NCBI RefSeq assembly: GCF_900182725.1
Contig: NZ_FXTO01000008.1
Span: 62,001 to 126,000, forward strand
Direction of reading: 5' to 3'
Length of the DNA stretch: 64,000 nt
Origin: Thalassovita litoralis
GTDB lineage: Bacteria; Pseudomonadota; Alphaproteobacteria; Rhodobacterales; Rhodobacteraceae
The translations under genes and the position numbers were made by a program. The notes under the pieces are model-generated. The model was not told the DNA's origin. It saw nothing but the letters and a program-made list of their open reading frames with translations, and did not search any database. Below are positions 38,309 to 48,368 of this stretch, piece after piece; the first letter of the stretch is position 1; every line of letters starts with the position of its first letter.

Positions 38309-39767
38309 GGCGGATTCAAGCGGTCGTCGCAACGGTTGATGCTTATTTCATGTTAGGACTTCTTCCAACGCCTCTGCGGGCGTTTTCCATCCGAGTGTTT
38401 TTCGGGGCCGATTATTCAGGGTGTATGCGACAGCATCGAGAGTGCTTTCATCATGGGCGCTGAGATCTGTGCCCTTGGGAAAGTACTGGCGCAATAACCC
38501 GTTGGTGTTCTCATTGCTGCCGCGTTGCCAGGGGCTTTGCGGATCGCAGAAAAAGACCTGGATGCCGGTATGTTCCTTCAATTGCTCATGTCGAGCCATC
38601 TCAGCACCTTGGTCCCACGTCAGCGATTTGCACAGATGCTTGGGGAGAGATTGAATAGATTTGGTGATGGCGTCTCGAACAGCTTCAGCTCCGTGTCCTG
38701 CGAGTGCGGGGCCGTTCTTCTTGCGCGGCCCGGTGCCATGACCTGGCATCGGTGGTAGGTGCAGTAGAAGGGTGAACCGCGTTGAGCGTTCCACCAGAGT
38801 GCCGATCGCCGAGCTCTTCAGCCCAAGGATAAGATCATCTTCCCAATGACCCGGGACAGCGCGATCATCTGCTTCGGCGGGACGTTCACTGATCATGATC
38901 TGATCGGACACAAATGGTTTACCTTTGCCCTTTCGCCGCGCTCGCGGGACACGCAACGCTCTTCCGGAGCGCAAACAGGCGACCAACTCTCGGCGTAGCG
39001 CGCCACGCCCCTGAATGAACAGGGACTGATAGATTGCTTCGTGACTGATGCGCATCATAGGGTCATCCGGAAAGTCCAGTGGCAGGCGGTGTGCGATTTG
39101 TTCCGGGCTCCAGGCAGTTGCCCATCTGCGATGTTGTCGGCGCACAGACCGTCTCTTCGTCCACGGCACATCAGGTCCAGCTATGATGTTCCCATTTGGG
39201 GCTGACACCTGACCCGAAAGCCGATCTTCAACATATTGCCGCAAGGCGTCGTTTTGCGCCAGTTTTGCCGCTTTGGGCCGACGCGCCGCACGATCCGCAT
39301 GCCATTGAGCCGTGGTTGCGCGATACTCAAAGCCCCCTGAACGCGTCGCTGCATTCCGACGAAGTTCCCGGGAAATGGTAGAGGCAGAACGCCCGATCTT
39401 CCGTGCAATCGCGCAAACACCGAGACCCTGTGCTTTATACAACGCGATATCTTCGCGTTCGGCAAAACAAAGATACCGGCCGGAAAGCCACTGAGATGAA
39501 TGTGCAAACTTTGATGGTGGCATGCCTCCGGCCTCTCGGAACCAACGACTGCCAACTGGGGCAGTCGCACCAGCTTGCACGCCAGCCTCTTCGCTGGAAA
39601 CGCCTTGTTTGATCAGCGTCCAGAATATGACCTGCTGAGAACGTAACGCCGCCCGTGGCCGCCCTGGTGAAGATAGCTTAGTTCGTGTGCTGCGCGCCGA
39701 GGCGCGTTTGCGGTTTGTCATCACAACCTCCGATTTGGAACCGTTGCGACGACCGCTTGAATCCGCC
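38309..39767 (-). mobile_element. IS30-family insertion sequence inside the IS3 element
   Basis: 1459 bases. The ends are inverted repeats of about 29 bases: GGCGGATTCAAGCGGTCG from 38309 and its complement CGACCGCTTGAATCCGCC ending at 39767. Target duplication CAA at 38306-38308 and 39768-39770. It encodes one long transposase on the minus strand. Insertion is within orfB of the IS3 element, so it is the younger event. Confidence 0.92.
38348..39721 (-). CDS. IS30-family transposase
   Basis: 457 residues from ATG 39721 with GGAGG five bases before; the longer frame would start outside the IS. A helix-turn-helix region (EDIALYKAQGLGVCAIARKIGRSASTISRELRRN) is the IS30 signature. The DDE core follows: PGHWEDDLILG (first Asp), TWDQGAEMARH (second Asp) and NENTNGLLRQYFPKG (Glu). 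IS30 transposases are usually 320-480 residues. It looks intact, so this copy may be mobile. Confidence 0.93.
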   Translation of the reverse strand: MTNRKRASARSTRTKLSSPGRPRAALRSQQVIFWTLIKQGVSSEEAGVQAGATAPVGSRWFREAGGMPPSKFAHSSQWLSGRYLCFAEREDIALYKAQGLGVCAIARKIGRSASTISRELRRNAATRSGGFEYRATTAQWHADRAARRPKAAKLAQNDALRQYVEDRLSGQVSAPNGNIIAGPDVPWTKRRSVRRQHRRWATAWSPEQIAHRLPLDFPDDPMMRISHEAIYQSLFIQGRGALRRELVACLRSGRALRVPRARRKGKGKPFVSDQIMISERPAEADDRAVPGHWEDDLILGLKSSAIGTLVERSTRFTLLLHLPPMPGHGTGPRKKNGPALAGHGAEAVRDAITKSIQSLPKHLCKSLTWDQGAEMARHEQLKEHTGIQVFFCDPQSPWQRGSNENTNGLLRQYFPKGTDLSAHDESTLDAVAYTLNNRPRKTLGWKTPAEALEEVLT

Positions 39768-40683
39768 CAATACCTGTCGATCCGATACACCGAGCGGCTC
39801 GCGGAGGCCGGCATCGATACCTCGGTCGGCAGCGTCGGCGATTCCTATGATAATGCCCTCGCCGAAAGCATCATCGGCCTGTTCAAAACCGAAGTCATCA
39901 AGTTCCTCGGCCCTTGGAAGTCGGTCGGTCAGGTCGAATGGGAAACCCTGAAATGGGTCGACTGGTATAACAACACCCGCCTTCACAGCGCCATCGGTTA
40001 CATCACGCCACAAGAAGCAGAGGAGGCATTCTACGCAAGCTTGAACGCTGACGAAAAAGCAGCCTAACTATTGAACCAGAGACTCTCCGGTAAACCCGGG
40101 GCGGTTCAACCTGCTTTGAACGGTTGGCCCGGGAGGTTGGCTGGGACCTGCCCGGCGAGTTCGGGGCGAGATTGGTGGAGGATCGTCGCCACGCAGTTCG
40201 GGATCAGGTCGGGGGCTTCACGGTCGATCTCATCGATCTCTTCATCCGTGAAATTGCTTTTTCCGATGTAGATGTCCTGCAGTGCCATGATGAAGATCAT
40301 CGTCGCCTGCGTTTCTTCATCTGCTGCATCCAGCAGGTGTGACCAGGTATCCGGTCTGAGGCCCATCGCGCGGGTAAACCCATCGACCCAGGGTTCCCAG
40401 AGGGTCTCATCGCTGTTGGGATCGACCTCATAGATAGGCTCAATCCAGAGCGAATGCGTGATCGCGTCGGCCACGGAGTTGTAATGGGCCATGACGGCAC
40501 CGATTGTCTCTTCGGCTGTCCTCTGGTCGGGAAACCCGGCTTCGCCTGTTTCCCCCCAAACATGCGGCAACCATTCGGATGGTGGAATCACATCCGGACA
40601 GGCCAGAACGCCGGTCACATACCCATCCAGCTCGCTGAGCGTCATGGGCATGTTGTCCGTGGGCAGCGCATGCAGCAACACGC

Positions 40684-40993
40684 TGAGGCATCGGCCAAAA
40701 AATCGCGTTCAACCACCAGTTGCCCGATCTTGGCGTGCAGTTTCTCCACCTCTTTCTCGGAAACCGATTCTTCCGCCTTTGGCTTGGCGTCAAACGACCG
40801 CGCCATGTTGGCAATCGCAGTGCGTTTCCAGGCGTTGATCATAGTCGGATGCACTTCATACTTTTTCGACAGCTCTGCCGTCGTCAATTCTTCACGTATC
40901 GCTTCCAAGGCAACCTTGGCCTTGAATTCCGCCGTGTAACGCTTCTGTTTCGTCATCTTGAGGGTTCATCCTTCGTCAGTTGCCAGAGCGTAG
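40684..40993 (-). pseudogene. Remnant of a second IS3-type element (orfA fragment)
   Basis: On the minus strand from ATG 40956: MTKQKRYTAEFKAKVALEAI, REELTTAELSKKYEVHPTMI and VEKLHAKIGQLVVERDFLADAS, a typical IS3-type OrfA. At about 40684 the sequence switches to the yecA-like gene, so orfB and one end of the element are missing. The other edge lies near 40990 and abuts the truncated radical SAM gene. Both flanking genes lost their 5' parts here, consistent with a deletion next to an old insertion. Confidence 0.8.
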
Positions 40994-41944
40994 CAACTGG
41001 TCCGAATTTCCGCGACCACCTCTGCGCCCGAAAAGATCGAGCTCTGGGGCGGTGAACCCTTCCTCTACTGGGCCAAGATCAAGCGGTTGGTGCCAGCTTT
41101 GGCGGCGCGGTTCCCCACGGCAGCCTTCTCGATCATCACGAATGGATCGCTGCTTGACCGAGAGAAGCTGGACTTCATTGCCGCCCATGACATCGCCATT
41201 ACGATCTCCCATGACGGGCCCGGTCAGCATCTGCGAGGACCTGATCCCCTCGATGACCCGGATAGGCAGCGTTGGATTGAAGCTCTGCTGACTGAGCGGC
41301 CGGGGAGGACTGGCTTTAACGCAGTGCTGACGCGGGAGAACCATGATCTCAAGGCGCTAAAGACCTGGTTCGCCGAAAAGTTCGGACCCGACATCTTCGT
41401 CGGGCTCGAGGGCGTGGTGAATGTCTATGACGCGGCGACCGCCATCGGGACAGGGCGGTTCGAGCCCGCGGAGCTGAACAGCCTGACGCGGTCGATCTTC
41501 GAGGCACTGATCGACGATCCAAACGCTTTTGGTCTCGGGGAGCGCATCAACGAGTTCTACGCCTCGATCCAGCGTCGGCGGCCGATCGAGGCCCTCGGCC
41601 AGAAATGCGGGATGGACAGCCCCGACGCCATCGCCGTCGACCTGCGCGGGAATGTCATGACCTGTCAGAACACCGGTGCGAAGGGCGTACACAAGATCGG
41701 TCATGTGGCCGACTTCGACGCCATCGCGCTCGATACCGCGATGCATTTTGCCTTCAGAGAGGAATGCATGTCATGCCCCGTCGTTCAGCTCTGCAAAGGG
41801 TCCTGCATGTTTCTGGAAGGCGAGTTCTTCAAGCAGAGCTGCGCCAACGAGTTCGCTTTCAACATGGGGATCATGATGGCGGCGGTCTGGCATTTTACGG
41901 GGATGGTGGTGGTTGGGGTGAATGCCATAGATAATGAAAACTGA
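40994..41944 (+). pseudogene. Radical SAM/SPASM protein, 5'-truncated
   Basis: The frame is open from 40994 and contains IELWGGEPFLYW, a standard radical SAM strand, then FSIITNGSLLDREKLDFI, and the C-terminal SPASM Cys cluster (CGMDSPD, TCQNTG, ECMSCPVVQLCKGSCMF, SCANEF). The N-terminal CxxxCxxC that binds the radical-generating cluster is absent, removed at the IS remnant. Only TTG or GTG starts exist downstream of the junction. The SPASM type is common in peptide- and protein-modifying enzymes. As it stands it cannot be active. Confidence 0.8.
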
Positions 41945-41991
41945 CTTTTGTTCGTGAAATGTTCTCGTTATGGCGCGCTCCAATTGCCATT

Positions 41992-43398
41992 TCACCCGAG
42001 CAAAGCCTTTTTCACGCGATCTACTCCCTCCGCAACGAGCTCAGCGTCGCCCCGTGCCTCGACGTTCAGCCGCACAACCGGTTCGGTGTTTGAACTGCGC
42101 AGATTGAAGCGCCAATCACCCATGTCGAAGCCCAAGCCGTCCATTTCGTCGATGGTGATTGCATCAGGTTCAAATGCTGCTCGGACCCTCATGATGGCGA
42201 CCTTGGGATCTTCCAATGTGAAATTGATCTCCCCTGAGGAGGGGAATGTCGCTTTTCGATCTGCGACTAGATCCGCCAGCGGACCGTGCCTGCTAACCAG
42301 TTCAGCAACAAGCAACCATGGGATCATGCCACTGTCGCAGTAGACGAAGTCGCGGAAATAATGATGCGCTGACATCTCACCGCCGTAGACGGCGTTCTCA
42401 TCGCGCATGGCTTGCTTGATGAAGGCGTGACCTGTGCGGGTTTGGACAGCGCGCCCACCAGCTTTTGACACAAGGTCCTGCGTGTTCCAGATGATCCGCG
42501 GATCATGGATGATCGTCGCGCCGGGGTCTTTGGCGAGGAATGCCTCTGCGAGTAGACCGACGACATATTCGCCGTCGATGAAGGCACCCGTGTGATCAAA
42601 GAAGAAGCAGCGGTCGAAATCACCGTCCCAAGCAACGCCAAAATCAGCGCTAGTGGCGCAAACTGCGTCTGCTGTCGCTGGTCGGTTTTCTGGTAGGAGC
42701 GGGTTGGGAATGCCTTGTGGAAATGTACCGTCAGGTTCGTGGAAGAGGCGCTCGAAGGTCAGAGGCGATCCAAGGTCTGCAAGTCGTTCAACGATTGCAT
42801 CGAAAGTCGGCCCGGCGGCGCCGTGTCCCGCATTCACCAGGATCTTAAGGGGCTTCAACGCGGCGATGTCTACAAACTCGCAAATGCGTTCAACATATTC
42901 CGAGTGTGCCTCTCCGGCGACGTCACGGATTGTGCCGGACGTAGCGCGTTTCTTGAATGCATTTTCTTCAGCGAGCTCTTTGATGCGCGCCAAACCACTG
43001 GCTGCATCAAGTGGCACCGAACCCGCCCGCACCATCTTCATGCCATTATAATCCATCGGGTTGTGTGATGCAGTAACGCAAATCCCGCCATCGGCCTCGA
43101 ATTGCGTGGTCGCAAAATACATCTCCTCAGTGCCAGAGAGCCCCAGGTCAAGCACCTTACACCCCTGGTCAATCAAACCCTGCGCGACGCAATTCGCCAG
43201 CGCTTCCGAGGACGATCTGACATCCCGGCCGAGAACGACCGTTTTCGCATCAAGTGCCACCGCAAAGGCAGCGCTGATGCTGTAGGCGATGTTCTCGTCC
43301 AGATCGATGCCCATACGACCACGGATGTCGTAGGCCTTGAAGCAAGTGAGTGCCGATTCAATCCGCTCCAAATAAATCGCGGGTGAAAACTTTCGCAT
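41992..43398 (-). CDS. manB: Phosphomannomutase/phosphoglucomutase (ManB/CpsG type)
   Basis: 468 residues from ATG 43398 (upstream TTG possible). [16 protein letters not shown], catalytic serine loop [11 protein letters not shown] (Ser110), metal loop [11 protein letters not shown], sugar-binding [12 protein letters not shown] and phosphate loop [14 protein letters not shown] are all present. It converts mannose-6-phosphate to mannose-1-phosphate (or the glucose equivalents) for nucleotide-sugar synthesis. It overlaps the upstream ugd gene by 41 bases, so the two are cotranscribed. Confidence 0.9.
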   Translation of the reverse strand: MRKFSPAIYLERIESALTCFKAYDIRGRMGIDLDENIAYSISAAFAVALDAKTVVLGRDVRSSSEALANCVAQGLIDQGCKVLDLGLSGTEEMYFATTQFEADGGICVTASHNPMDYNGMKMVRAGSVPLDAASGLARIKELAEENAFKKRATSGTIRDVAGEAHSEYVERICEFVDIAALKPLKILVNAGHGAAGPTFDAIVERLADLGSPLTFERLFHEPDGTFPQGIPNPLLPENRPATADAVCATSADFGVAWDGDFDRCFFFDHTGAFIDGEYVVGLLAEAFLAKDPGATIIHDPRIIWNTQDLVSKAGGRAVQTRTGHAFIKQAMRDENAVYGGEMSAHHYFRDFVYCDSGMIPWLLVAELVSRHGPLADLVADRKATFPSSGEINFTLEDPKVAIMRVRAAFEPDAITIDEMDGLGFDMGDWRFNLRSSNTEPVVRLNVEARGDAELVAEGVDRVKKALLG

Positions 43399-44527
43399 CC
43401 ACGTCGCGCAGCTCGTCGGACCGACGGTTTGCGACAATCACATCGGCTTGGTCTTTGAAGTCGCTAAGGTCAGAGACCACTCTGGATCCGAAAAAAGTTG
43501 CCTCATCCAGTGCCGGTTCATACACGACAACCTCGATTCCCTTAGCCTTTATTCGCTTCATGATGCCCTGGATCGATGACTGCCGAAAATTGTCGGACCC
43601 TGCCTTCATCACCAGCCGATAAACACCAACCACCTTCGGCTGCCGCGCGACGATTTGTTCGGCGAGAAAATCCTTGCGCGTGCGGTTGGCATCGACCACC
43701 GCCCCGATGAGGTTTTGCGGGACTTCGGAATAGTTGGCGAGCAGCTGCTTGGTGTCTTTCGGCAGGCAATAGCCGCCGTAGCCAAACGACGGGTTGTTGT
43801 AGTGATCGCCAATGCGAGGGTCGAGCCCAATACCTTCGATTATCTGTCTTGTGTCCATTCCGCGGGCCATGGCGTAGCTGTCGAGTTCGTTAAAATAGGC
43901 CACACGGAGCGCGAGGTAGGTGTTGGCGAAGAGCTTGATCGCCTCGGCCTCGTCCGGATCGGTAAACAGCATCGGCACGTCTTCCTCCAGCGAGCCCTGA
44001 AGCAGAAGGTCAGCAAAGGTCTTGGCCCGCTCGCTGCGTTCGCCGACGATGATTCGGCTCGGATGCAAGTTGTCGTAGAGCGCCCGGCCCTCACGGAGGA
44101 ACTCCGGGGAAAAAACGATCTGGTCGTTTCCGACCCTCTCACGCAACTTGCGAATGTGCCCCACTGGGATGGTCGATTTCACGATGATCAGCACGTTAGG
44201 GTTGGCCGCAAACACCGCCCGCACAGTGGCATCGACGGAGGAGGTGTCGAAGAAATTGTTATTCGGGTCGTAGTCAGTCGGGGTCGCAATGATGACGTAT
44301 TCGACGCCTTCGACCGCTTCGACGATATGGGTGGTTGCGGAGAGGTGGAGCGGTTTGTTGGCCAGGAAATTCTCAAGCTCCGTATCGTCAACCGGGCTCT
44401 TACGCGCATTCACCATCGCCACCCTTTCCGGGCTGATGTCGACCGCAGTCACCTGGTTATGCTGCGCTAAAAGCACGGCATTCGCCAAGCCAACATATCC
44501 AAGGCCAATAACTGCGATTCTCATCAT
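43358..44527 (-). CDS. ugd: UDP-glucose 6-dehydrogenase family
   Basis: 389 residues. NAD-binding [11 protein letters not shown] (4-14), STIPVGH, the substrate loop EFLREGRAL (142-150), and catalytic Cys254 in [12 protein letters not shown]. It oxidises UDP-glucose (or a related UDP-sugar) twice to the uronic acid. GAGAGGAA precedes MMR. The length of about 390 is of the short Ugd class. It may also supply the UDP-GlcNAc 6-dehydrogenase step for the WbpBDE-like genes at 52.7-55.5 kb, since no separate WbpA is seen. Confidence 0.92.
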   Translation of the reverse strand: MMRIAVIGLGYVGLANAVLLAQHNQVTAVDISPERVAMVNARKSPVDDTELENFLANKPLHLSATTHIVEAVEGVEYVIIATPTDYDPNNNFFDTSSVDATVRAVFAANPNVLIIVKSTIPVGHIRKLRERVGNDQIVFSPEFLREGRALYDNLHPSRIIVGERSERAKTFADLLLQGSLEEDVPMLFTDPDEAEAIKLFANTYLALRVAYFNELDSYAMARGMDTRQIIEGIGLDPRIGDHYNNPSFGYGGYCLPKDTKQLLANYSEVPQNLIGAVVDANRTRKDFLAEQIVARQPKVVGVYRLVMKAGSDNFRQSSIQGIMKRIKAKGIEVVVYEPALDEATFFGSRVVSDLSDFKDQADVIVANRRSDELRDVDAKVFTRDLFGAD

Positions 44528-44941
44528 TGTATTCCTCTCTCAAAAATTAAATTGCATAAAGGTGATCCGGGAGATCTGAACGGTTTCGAGCTGTTTCCCA
44601 AGTGGAGTACCCGCTCGGTTATGCCACGGTCGGAATCGGCCATGGGGGGTTGAGATTTGCGTGGTCGGGCGTCTGCCCGTCCAGCGACTCATGCTGTCTC
44701 CGGCTCCCTGTGCTTTCGCTTGTCGTCGAACACGTCCGCAAAGCTGGAGAGCACTTGTTCCCACCAATGCTTGATGTGGTTCAGATGCAGGCTGAACTAG
44801 TTTGCCAGCTGGTTCATCGTTGGGTTACCATTCAACGGCGCTAGTGTTCCGAGTCCAACATTTGCTACCGGTGCCCCCTGACTTGGTCGAACTCATTGGT
44901 TCGCCCTGAACAACCCGATCACGCCACCATCGTGACCTGAT
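44528..44941. other. Non-coding, decayed IS debris
   Basis: No intact gene in about 410 bases. On the minus strand, short pieces such as LNHIKHWWEQVLSSFADVF are interrupted by stops, suggestive of transposon remains but not identifiable. The promoter of the ugd-manB pair must lie at the left end of this region. Confidence 0.4.
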
Positions 44942-45608
44942 CGGGTCACGAAGCACCCGGCCGGTGTAACCTTTCAACGTTCTCAGGGCTTTACGCATGC
45001 GCTTGAACTGTTTGGCATGGGCGTAACAGCCAACCCGCACCGCCAGACGCGGGGCAAGGCGGGCGCAGATCCACCCCGGCCTAGACGGCCAGAGCCACGA
45101 GCTGCGCCCGCGCCGGCTCGTAAAGCCGGGCGTCGGTGGGAGGGGCGATAGTCTTCTCCATGACGGTGGTGTCGACCGCCACCCGCTTCAGGCTGCCCAG
45201 ATCGAGGGTCCCGGCCTTCTGCCCGGCCAGGATCGTCTGCGTCAGCATCCACTCCACCCCTTCTTCGCCGATGCGCTTGCGACAACGTGTCAGCGACGAG
45301 GGATCGATCGGGGGCCGATGCTGCAAGAATGTCTCGCCGGTGAAGTGCTGATAATAGGGATTTTCGACCCAACGCGCGACCACCGCCTCGTCCGAGAGCC
45401 GGAAGGAGTGCTGCAAATAAACCAGCCCCGCGACCAACCGGGGCGGCGTGGCCGGACGGCCGGTGCCCGAGGGGAAGAAACCGGACCATCGACACTCGAG
45501 CACCTCCCAGTCGATCAGCGCGGCGAGCTTCACCAACTCGTGGCGCGGGTCGATCGGGCGCGGCCGCAACAGATCGTCTTGTTCCGGCGGGCGGGAGCGA
45601 TGCTTCAT
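44942..45608 (-). pseudogene. IS5-family transposase remnant
   Basis: From ATG 45608 (complement) MKHRSRPPEQDDLLRPRPID, RHELVKLAALIDWEVLE, GLVYLQHSFRLSDEAVVARW, PPIDPSSLTRCRKRIGEEGV and VAVDTTVMEKTIAPPTDARLY are typical of IS5-type transposases. An in-frame TAG after ALAV (about 45080) is followed by a frame change. The homology resumes as GCYAHAKQFKRMRKALRTLKGYTGRV and is lost near 44942. The C-terminal third is missing. It separates the ugd-manB pair from the glycosyltransferase operon. Confidence 0.88.
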
Positions 45609-45945
45609 GCGGCGAGCCGAAATTGCAGGTTTTCGACTGGAATCATAGGAACCGCTGTAGAGGATGGCGAGAAAAACCGCCTGTTCTGGGCTCGAAATCA
45701 ATGGCTTCGCGGTTGTTTAGGGCGAACTCTTGGGGGGCGGGCCCGGCTGCGTCCGATCGAGCGCCTAGACCTGGGACTTTCCATCGACACAGAGCACAAA
45801 AGCGCTATCCGGCGGGTCGAGGTAGAGCCCGACGATCTCTCGGTACTATCTCGTTATCTTTGCTTCTTGTTCCCGACAACGCTGCCGGATAATGGACGAA
45901 ACTCCCACCCAACTCAACCGTTTAAAAATTCCCAAACCAGCTTTG
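45609..45945. other. Non-coding region between IS5 remnant and glycosyltransferases
   Basis: No supported gene in 337 bases. A plus-strand frame (to 45953) reads through but has no family features. Probably the outer part of the decayed IS and the 3' untranslated end of the polysaccharide operon. Confidence 0.4.
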
Positions 45946-47130
45946 TCAGCTGAAGAGAATACTCTGGAATGTTTTGTCCAATCGTTCGAATTTTCTTTCC
46001 CAAACCAAATAGTCGTTTGCGTAGGCAGTCAGCTGTCTTTGGGCGTCCGGTTCAGTCTGCATTTTCATTGCGAAGTCTAGTATAGATTTCAAAAACTCAT
46101 TGGGTTTCACGCTTTGGTCGTTCAACCCCAGATAATAGCGCGACACGCCCCCTTTCGGGGGGAAATCGGCATCCATTTCGCGAAAGACAAAAGGAATGCC
46201 CAATGCACAATACAGGCGAAGTTTGAGGTTCGAACCTTCGTTCAACCTTCTTGCGCCGTTATTGAAAGATCCGATGGCGACGTCATTCTCAAGTATCGAG
46301 TCCTTCAGAGCATCCCCAGACTGATGACCGAGATACTTGACGTGCTTCTCGAAGCTCGCCGTTTCCTGTTTGAGTTGGTCCGCGAACACACCGTCGCCGA
46401 TTACAGTTAGGATCACATTGCGGCCGCGATGCGAAAAACTCTTTTTCTTTAGTTCACAAATGATCCAATCGATGCCACACCATGGGGTGATATTTCCAAC
46501 GAAAACTACTCGAATCGTATCATCTTTGGTTGGCTTCCTCTCTCGGAATTCGGCGAGTAAATCCCGCGAAATTCCATTTCCGGATGTGATGCAAACGGCT
46601 TTCGGATAATAGCCTTCAACGTAACGCCCGATCTCCATTGTGACACAGACATTTACATCTGTCTTCTTTTGAACGGGGACTCTGAATGCCGCTTCAAGAA
46701 GGTACTTGGTCAGATTGGATGCCGTTCGGCGCGTCAAAAGCTCCGGCAATTCTTTCGTCTGTCGTTCCAAAATGACCCTGGCGTTCGGAAACATAGTTCG
46801 AAACCGCGAAAGGAACCGAAAAACTGACAAATCCGACAAGGGATACCTAAAATATAGAATGTCGACATCTTCTTGCCTTAGCCTTTTCAAAACTTCATTC
46901 AGAAAGATGCGTTTTCTATTGATTTTGGCAGATATGCCCCCGAGAGGAATTGCGGCGACATATTCCGGGAATTCCACCCCGGTGTTGTCGCCCCACGTTC
47001 CAACGTATCCGCTGACCTCGTAGCCGATATTTCTTAACGCGACTGCCTGTGCAATCACCTTTTCTGCAACCCCGCGAGTCGCTCCGTTATTCAAATCGCC
47101 AATCATGGCAATGAGCACAGCACGTTTCAT
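45946..47130 (-). CDS. Glycosyltransferase (GT-B fold, GT4-like)
   Basis: 394 residues. N-terminal ATRGVAEKVIAQAVALRNIGYEVSGYVG is a typical GT-B start. VVFVGNITPWCGIDWII and VILTVIGDGVFADQLKQE match the donor-binding domain, with an ExxLxxx-like region LNEGSNLKLRLYCALGIPFVF. It should add one sugar to the repeat unit at the inner membrane. Last gene of the leftward operon; it starts four bases inside the previous gene's stop. GC is lower than in the prophage, as expected for transferred surface-sugar genes. Confidence 0.75.
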   Translation of the reverse strand: MKRAVLIAMIGDLNNGATRGVAEKVIAQAVALRNIGYEVSGYVGTWGDNTGVEFPEYVAAIPLGGISAKINRKRIFLNEVLKRLRQEDVDILYFRYPLSDLSVFRFLSRFRTMFPNARVILERQTKELPELLTRRTASNLTKYLLEAAFRVPVQKKTDVNVCVTMEIGRYVEGYYPKAVCITSGNGISRDLLAEFRERKPTKDDTIRVVFVGNITPWCGIDWIICELKKKSFSHRGRNVILTVIGDGVFADQLKQETASFEKHVKYLGHQSGDALKDSILENDVAIGSFNNGARRLNEGSNLKLRLYCALGIPFVFREMDADFPPKGGVSRYYLGLNDQSVKPNEFLKSILDFAMKMQTEPDAQRQLTAYANDYLVWERKFERLDKTFQSILFS

Positions 47131-48368
47131 TCAACGGTTCTCCCGCGCTGGACCTTGACACTCTTCAAAGTCTTAGGAAGTTTCAAAAAGTTCGTTCGAG
47201 CGTTGTAATCGCGTTCGACCTTTTCTCTTGGCATCACTCCAAGAGTCCCGGCGGCCATCTTAGCCTGAAACGATTTAATGGTGGCCGCCAGTTCTGACGG
47301 CGTGACATCGGCCGAAACAAGCCAACCACCATCTTCGCCCACAAGCTCGCGCGTTCCCCCAACGTCGGTTGCAATACAAGGAATCCCGTAGCTCATAGCT
47401 TCCATGGCCGCAACAGGGACACCTTCCGAACGACTGGTGTTCAGAAATATGTCGTAGTCTCCTGTTTTTAGGCGCTCATGAATTTCGTGATTGTCGATTT
47501 GGCCGAGAAATTCGGTCTCGATACTGGTAGGGAGCGCCGCCGCCGCGGCGGTAATCTTCTCAAACAGAGGGCCGCCGCCGATATGTGTCCACCGGATCGG
47601 CGTCCCCTCCAAATGCGCAAGGGCATCAACGATGAGTTGAAGGCGTTTATTCTCATCAACAGCAGAACAACTTAATAGTCTCAAAACACCGTGTGATACG
47701 GGCAATGGTTGGCCCACGGGTTCCTCCGAAACTTGAACGCCAAGTCGAGCGACGGCTACTTTGTCTGGAGAACCTGCTTTGTGAACGATGTAGTCCCGCC
47801 CATGCTCGGAGACGCTGAATACCCTGTCCAAGTTTTCTACACAAAACTGGGTGAAGGAATTGTATCCCGTCTTGATGTTCTCATCGTAGATGTCGGATCC
47901 ATGTGCCCGGGCTACGCGACTGTTGCGCGCGAGGCCCAGGGACGCCAACGCGACCGCGCCCGAGTTCATCCAATAGGAATAGAATACGGTTTCGCCATCG
48001 TCTTCGTACCGGTCAATCAGCATTTTACGTAAACGTGTCGCAGTTGCAAAACGATACAAGTGCTTTTTGAAGGATACGACAGAGCCGGTGGCGCGTCGAA
48101 GATCTGTGAAAAATGGTTTCAAGAGCGAGATAGGCGGCATCGCCACCTGAGGCGCAAGCGTTGAAATGTCGCCAAGGTATTGAACATTTCCAAACGCCCT
48201 CAATCGGAGCATGTCTTCACTCGGTTCGGTTGGTGCTTGGCGGTTGGCGGTCGACACGATTTCGACCTCTTTAAACTCGGCGGCGAGGTATGGAATTTCG
48301 TAACGGAGAAAGTTCTCTCCTTTCGTAGGAAAAGTCGATGTCAAAAGCACGCATTTAGAAACGCTCAT
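47127..48368 (-). CDS. Glycosyltransferase family 4
   Basis: 413 residues from ATG 48368 (a TTG one codon earlier is less likely). LTSTFPTKGENFLRYEIPYLAAEF at the start, ARAHGSDIYDEN, then the GT4 donor site: PVSHGVLRLLSCSAVDENKRLQLIVDAL, ETEFLGQIDNHEIHERLKTGDYDIFLNTSRSEGVPVAAMEAMSYGIPCIATDVGG. The SEGVPVAAMEA loop contains the two glutamates (ExxxxxxxE). Overlap with the flanking genes shows coupling. Sugar specificity cannot be told. Confidence 0.9.
   Translation of the reverse strand: MSVSKCVLLTSTFPTKGENFLRYEIPYLAAEFKEVEIVSTANRQAPTEPSEDMLRLRAFGNVQYLGDISTLAPQVAMPPISLLKPFFTDLRRATGSVVSFKKHLYRFATATRLRKMLIDRYEDDGETVFYSYWMNSGAVALASLGLARNSRVARAHGSDIYDENIKTGYNSFTQFCVENLDRVFSVSEHGRDYIVHKAGSPDKVAVARLGVQVSEEPVGQPLPVSHGVLRLLSCSAVDENKRLQLIVDALAHLEGTPIRWTHIGGGPLFEKITAAAAALPTSIETEFLGQIDNHEIHERLKTGDYDIFLNTSRSEGVPVAAMEAMSYGIPCIATDVGGTRELVGEDGGWLVSADVTPSELAATIKSFQAKMAAGTLGVMPREKVERDYNARTNFLKLPKTLKSVKVQRGRTVE

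Larger units (their letters stand above)
37700..40067 (+). pseudogene. IS3-family transposase OrfB, nonsense mutation plus IS30 insertion
   Basis: The first part (37700-38242) ends at TAG (38240-38242) in VLDALN-stop-AICQRAPSE, where related proteins have Gln; this is a CAG to TAG change. Reading on gives KLIHHSDRGSQ (second catalytic Asp), then the IS30 insertion after CAA at 38306-38308. The rest resumes at 39768 with QYLSIRYTERLAEAGID and the Glu of DNALAESI, ending YASLNADEKAA. First catalytic Asp is in LWVSDFTYV. Two independent lesions make it non-functional. Confidence 0.92.
37321..40108 (+). mobile_element. IS3-family element interrupted by an IS30-family element
   Basis: Ends are inverted repeats: TGAACCGCCCCGGGTTTACC at 37321 and its complement ending at 40108 (27 bases match). 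The flanking target duplication is ACC (37318-37320 and 40109-40111). Without the inner element the length is about 1.33 kb, normal for IS3. It contains orfA, a broken orfB and the inner IS30-type insertion. It inserted in the yecA-like gene. Confidence 0.92.
37243..40684 (-). pseudogene. YecA/UPF0149 family SEC-C protein, split by insertion sequences
   Basis: The 5' part (40109-40684, complement) reads LLHALPTDN, MTLSELDGYVTGVLACPDVIPPSEWLPHVWG and ends at the IS edge. The 3' part (37243-37317, complement) reads [22 protein letters not shown], a SEC-C zinc motif, then stops. Removing the IS3 element and one copy of the ACC target duplication restores a single frame (...FKAG joined to PRPGRNDPC). 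The gene's own start is also lost at the 40684 junction with a second IS remnant. UPF0149/YecA proteins are metal-binding and of unclear function. It is certainly broken. Confidence 0.85.

Noticed and set aside
43655-44470. A 271-codon plus-strand frame
   Set aside because: Antisense to the UDP-glucose dehydrogenase gene, whose catalytic motifs are intact.
45318-45953. A 211-codon plus-strand frame
   Set aside because: It covers the antisense side of the IS5 remnant and non-coding debris; no domain is recognisable.
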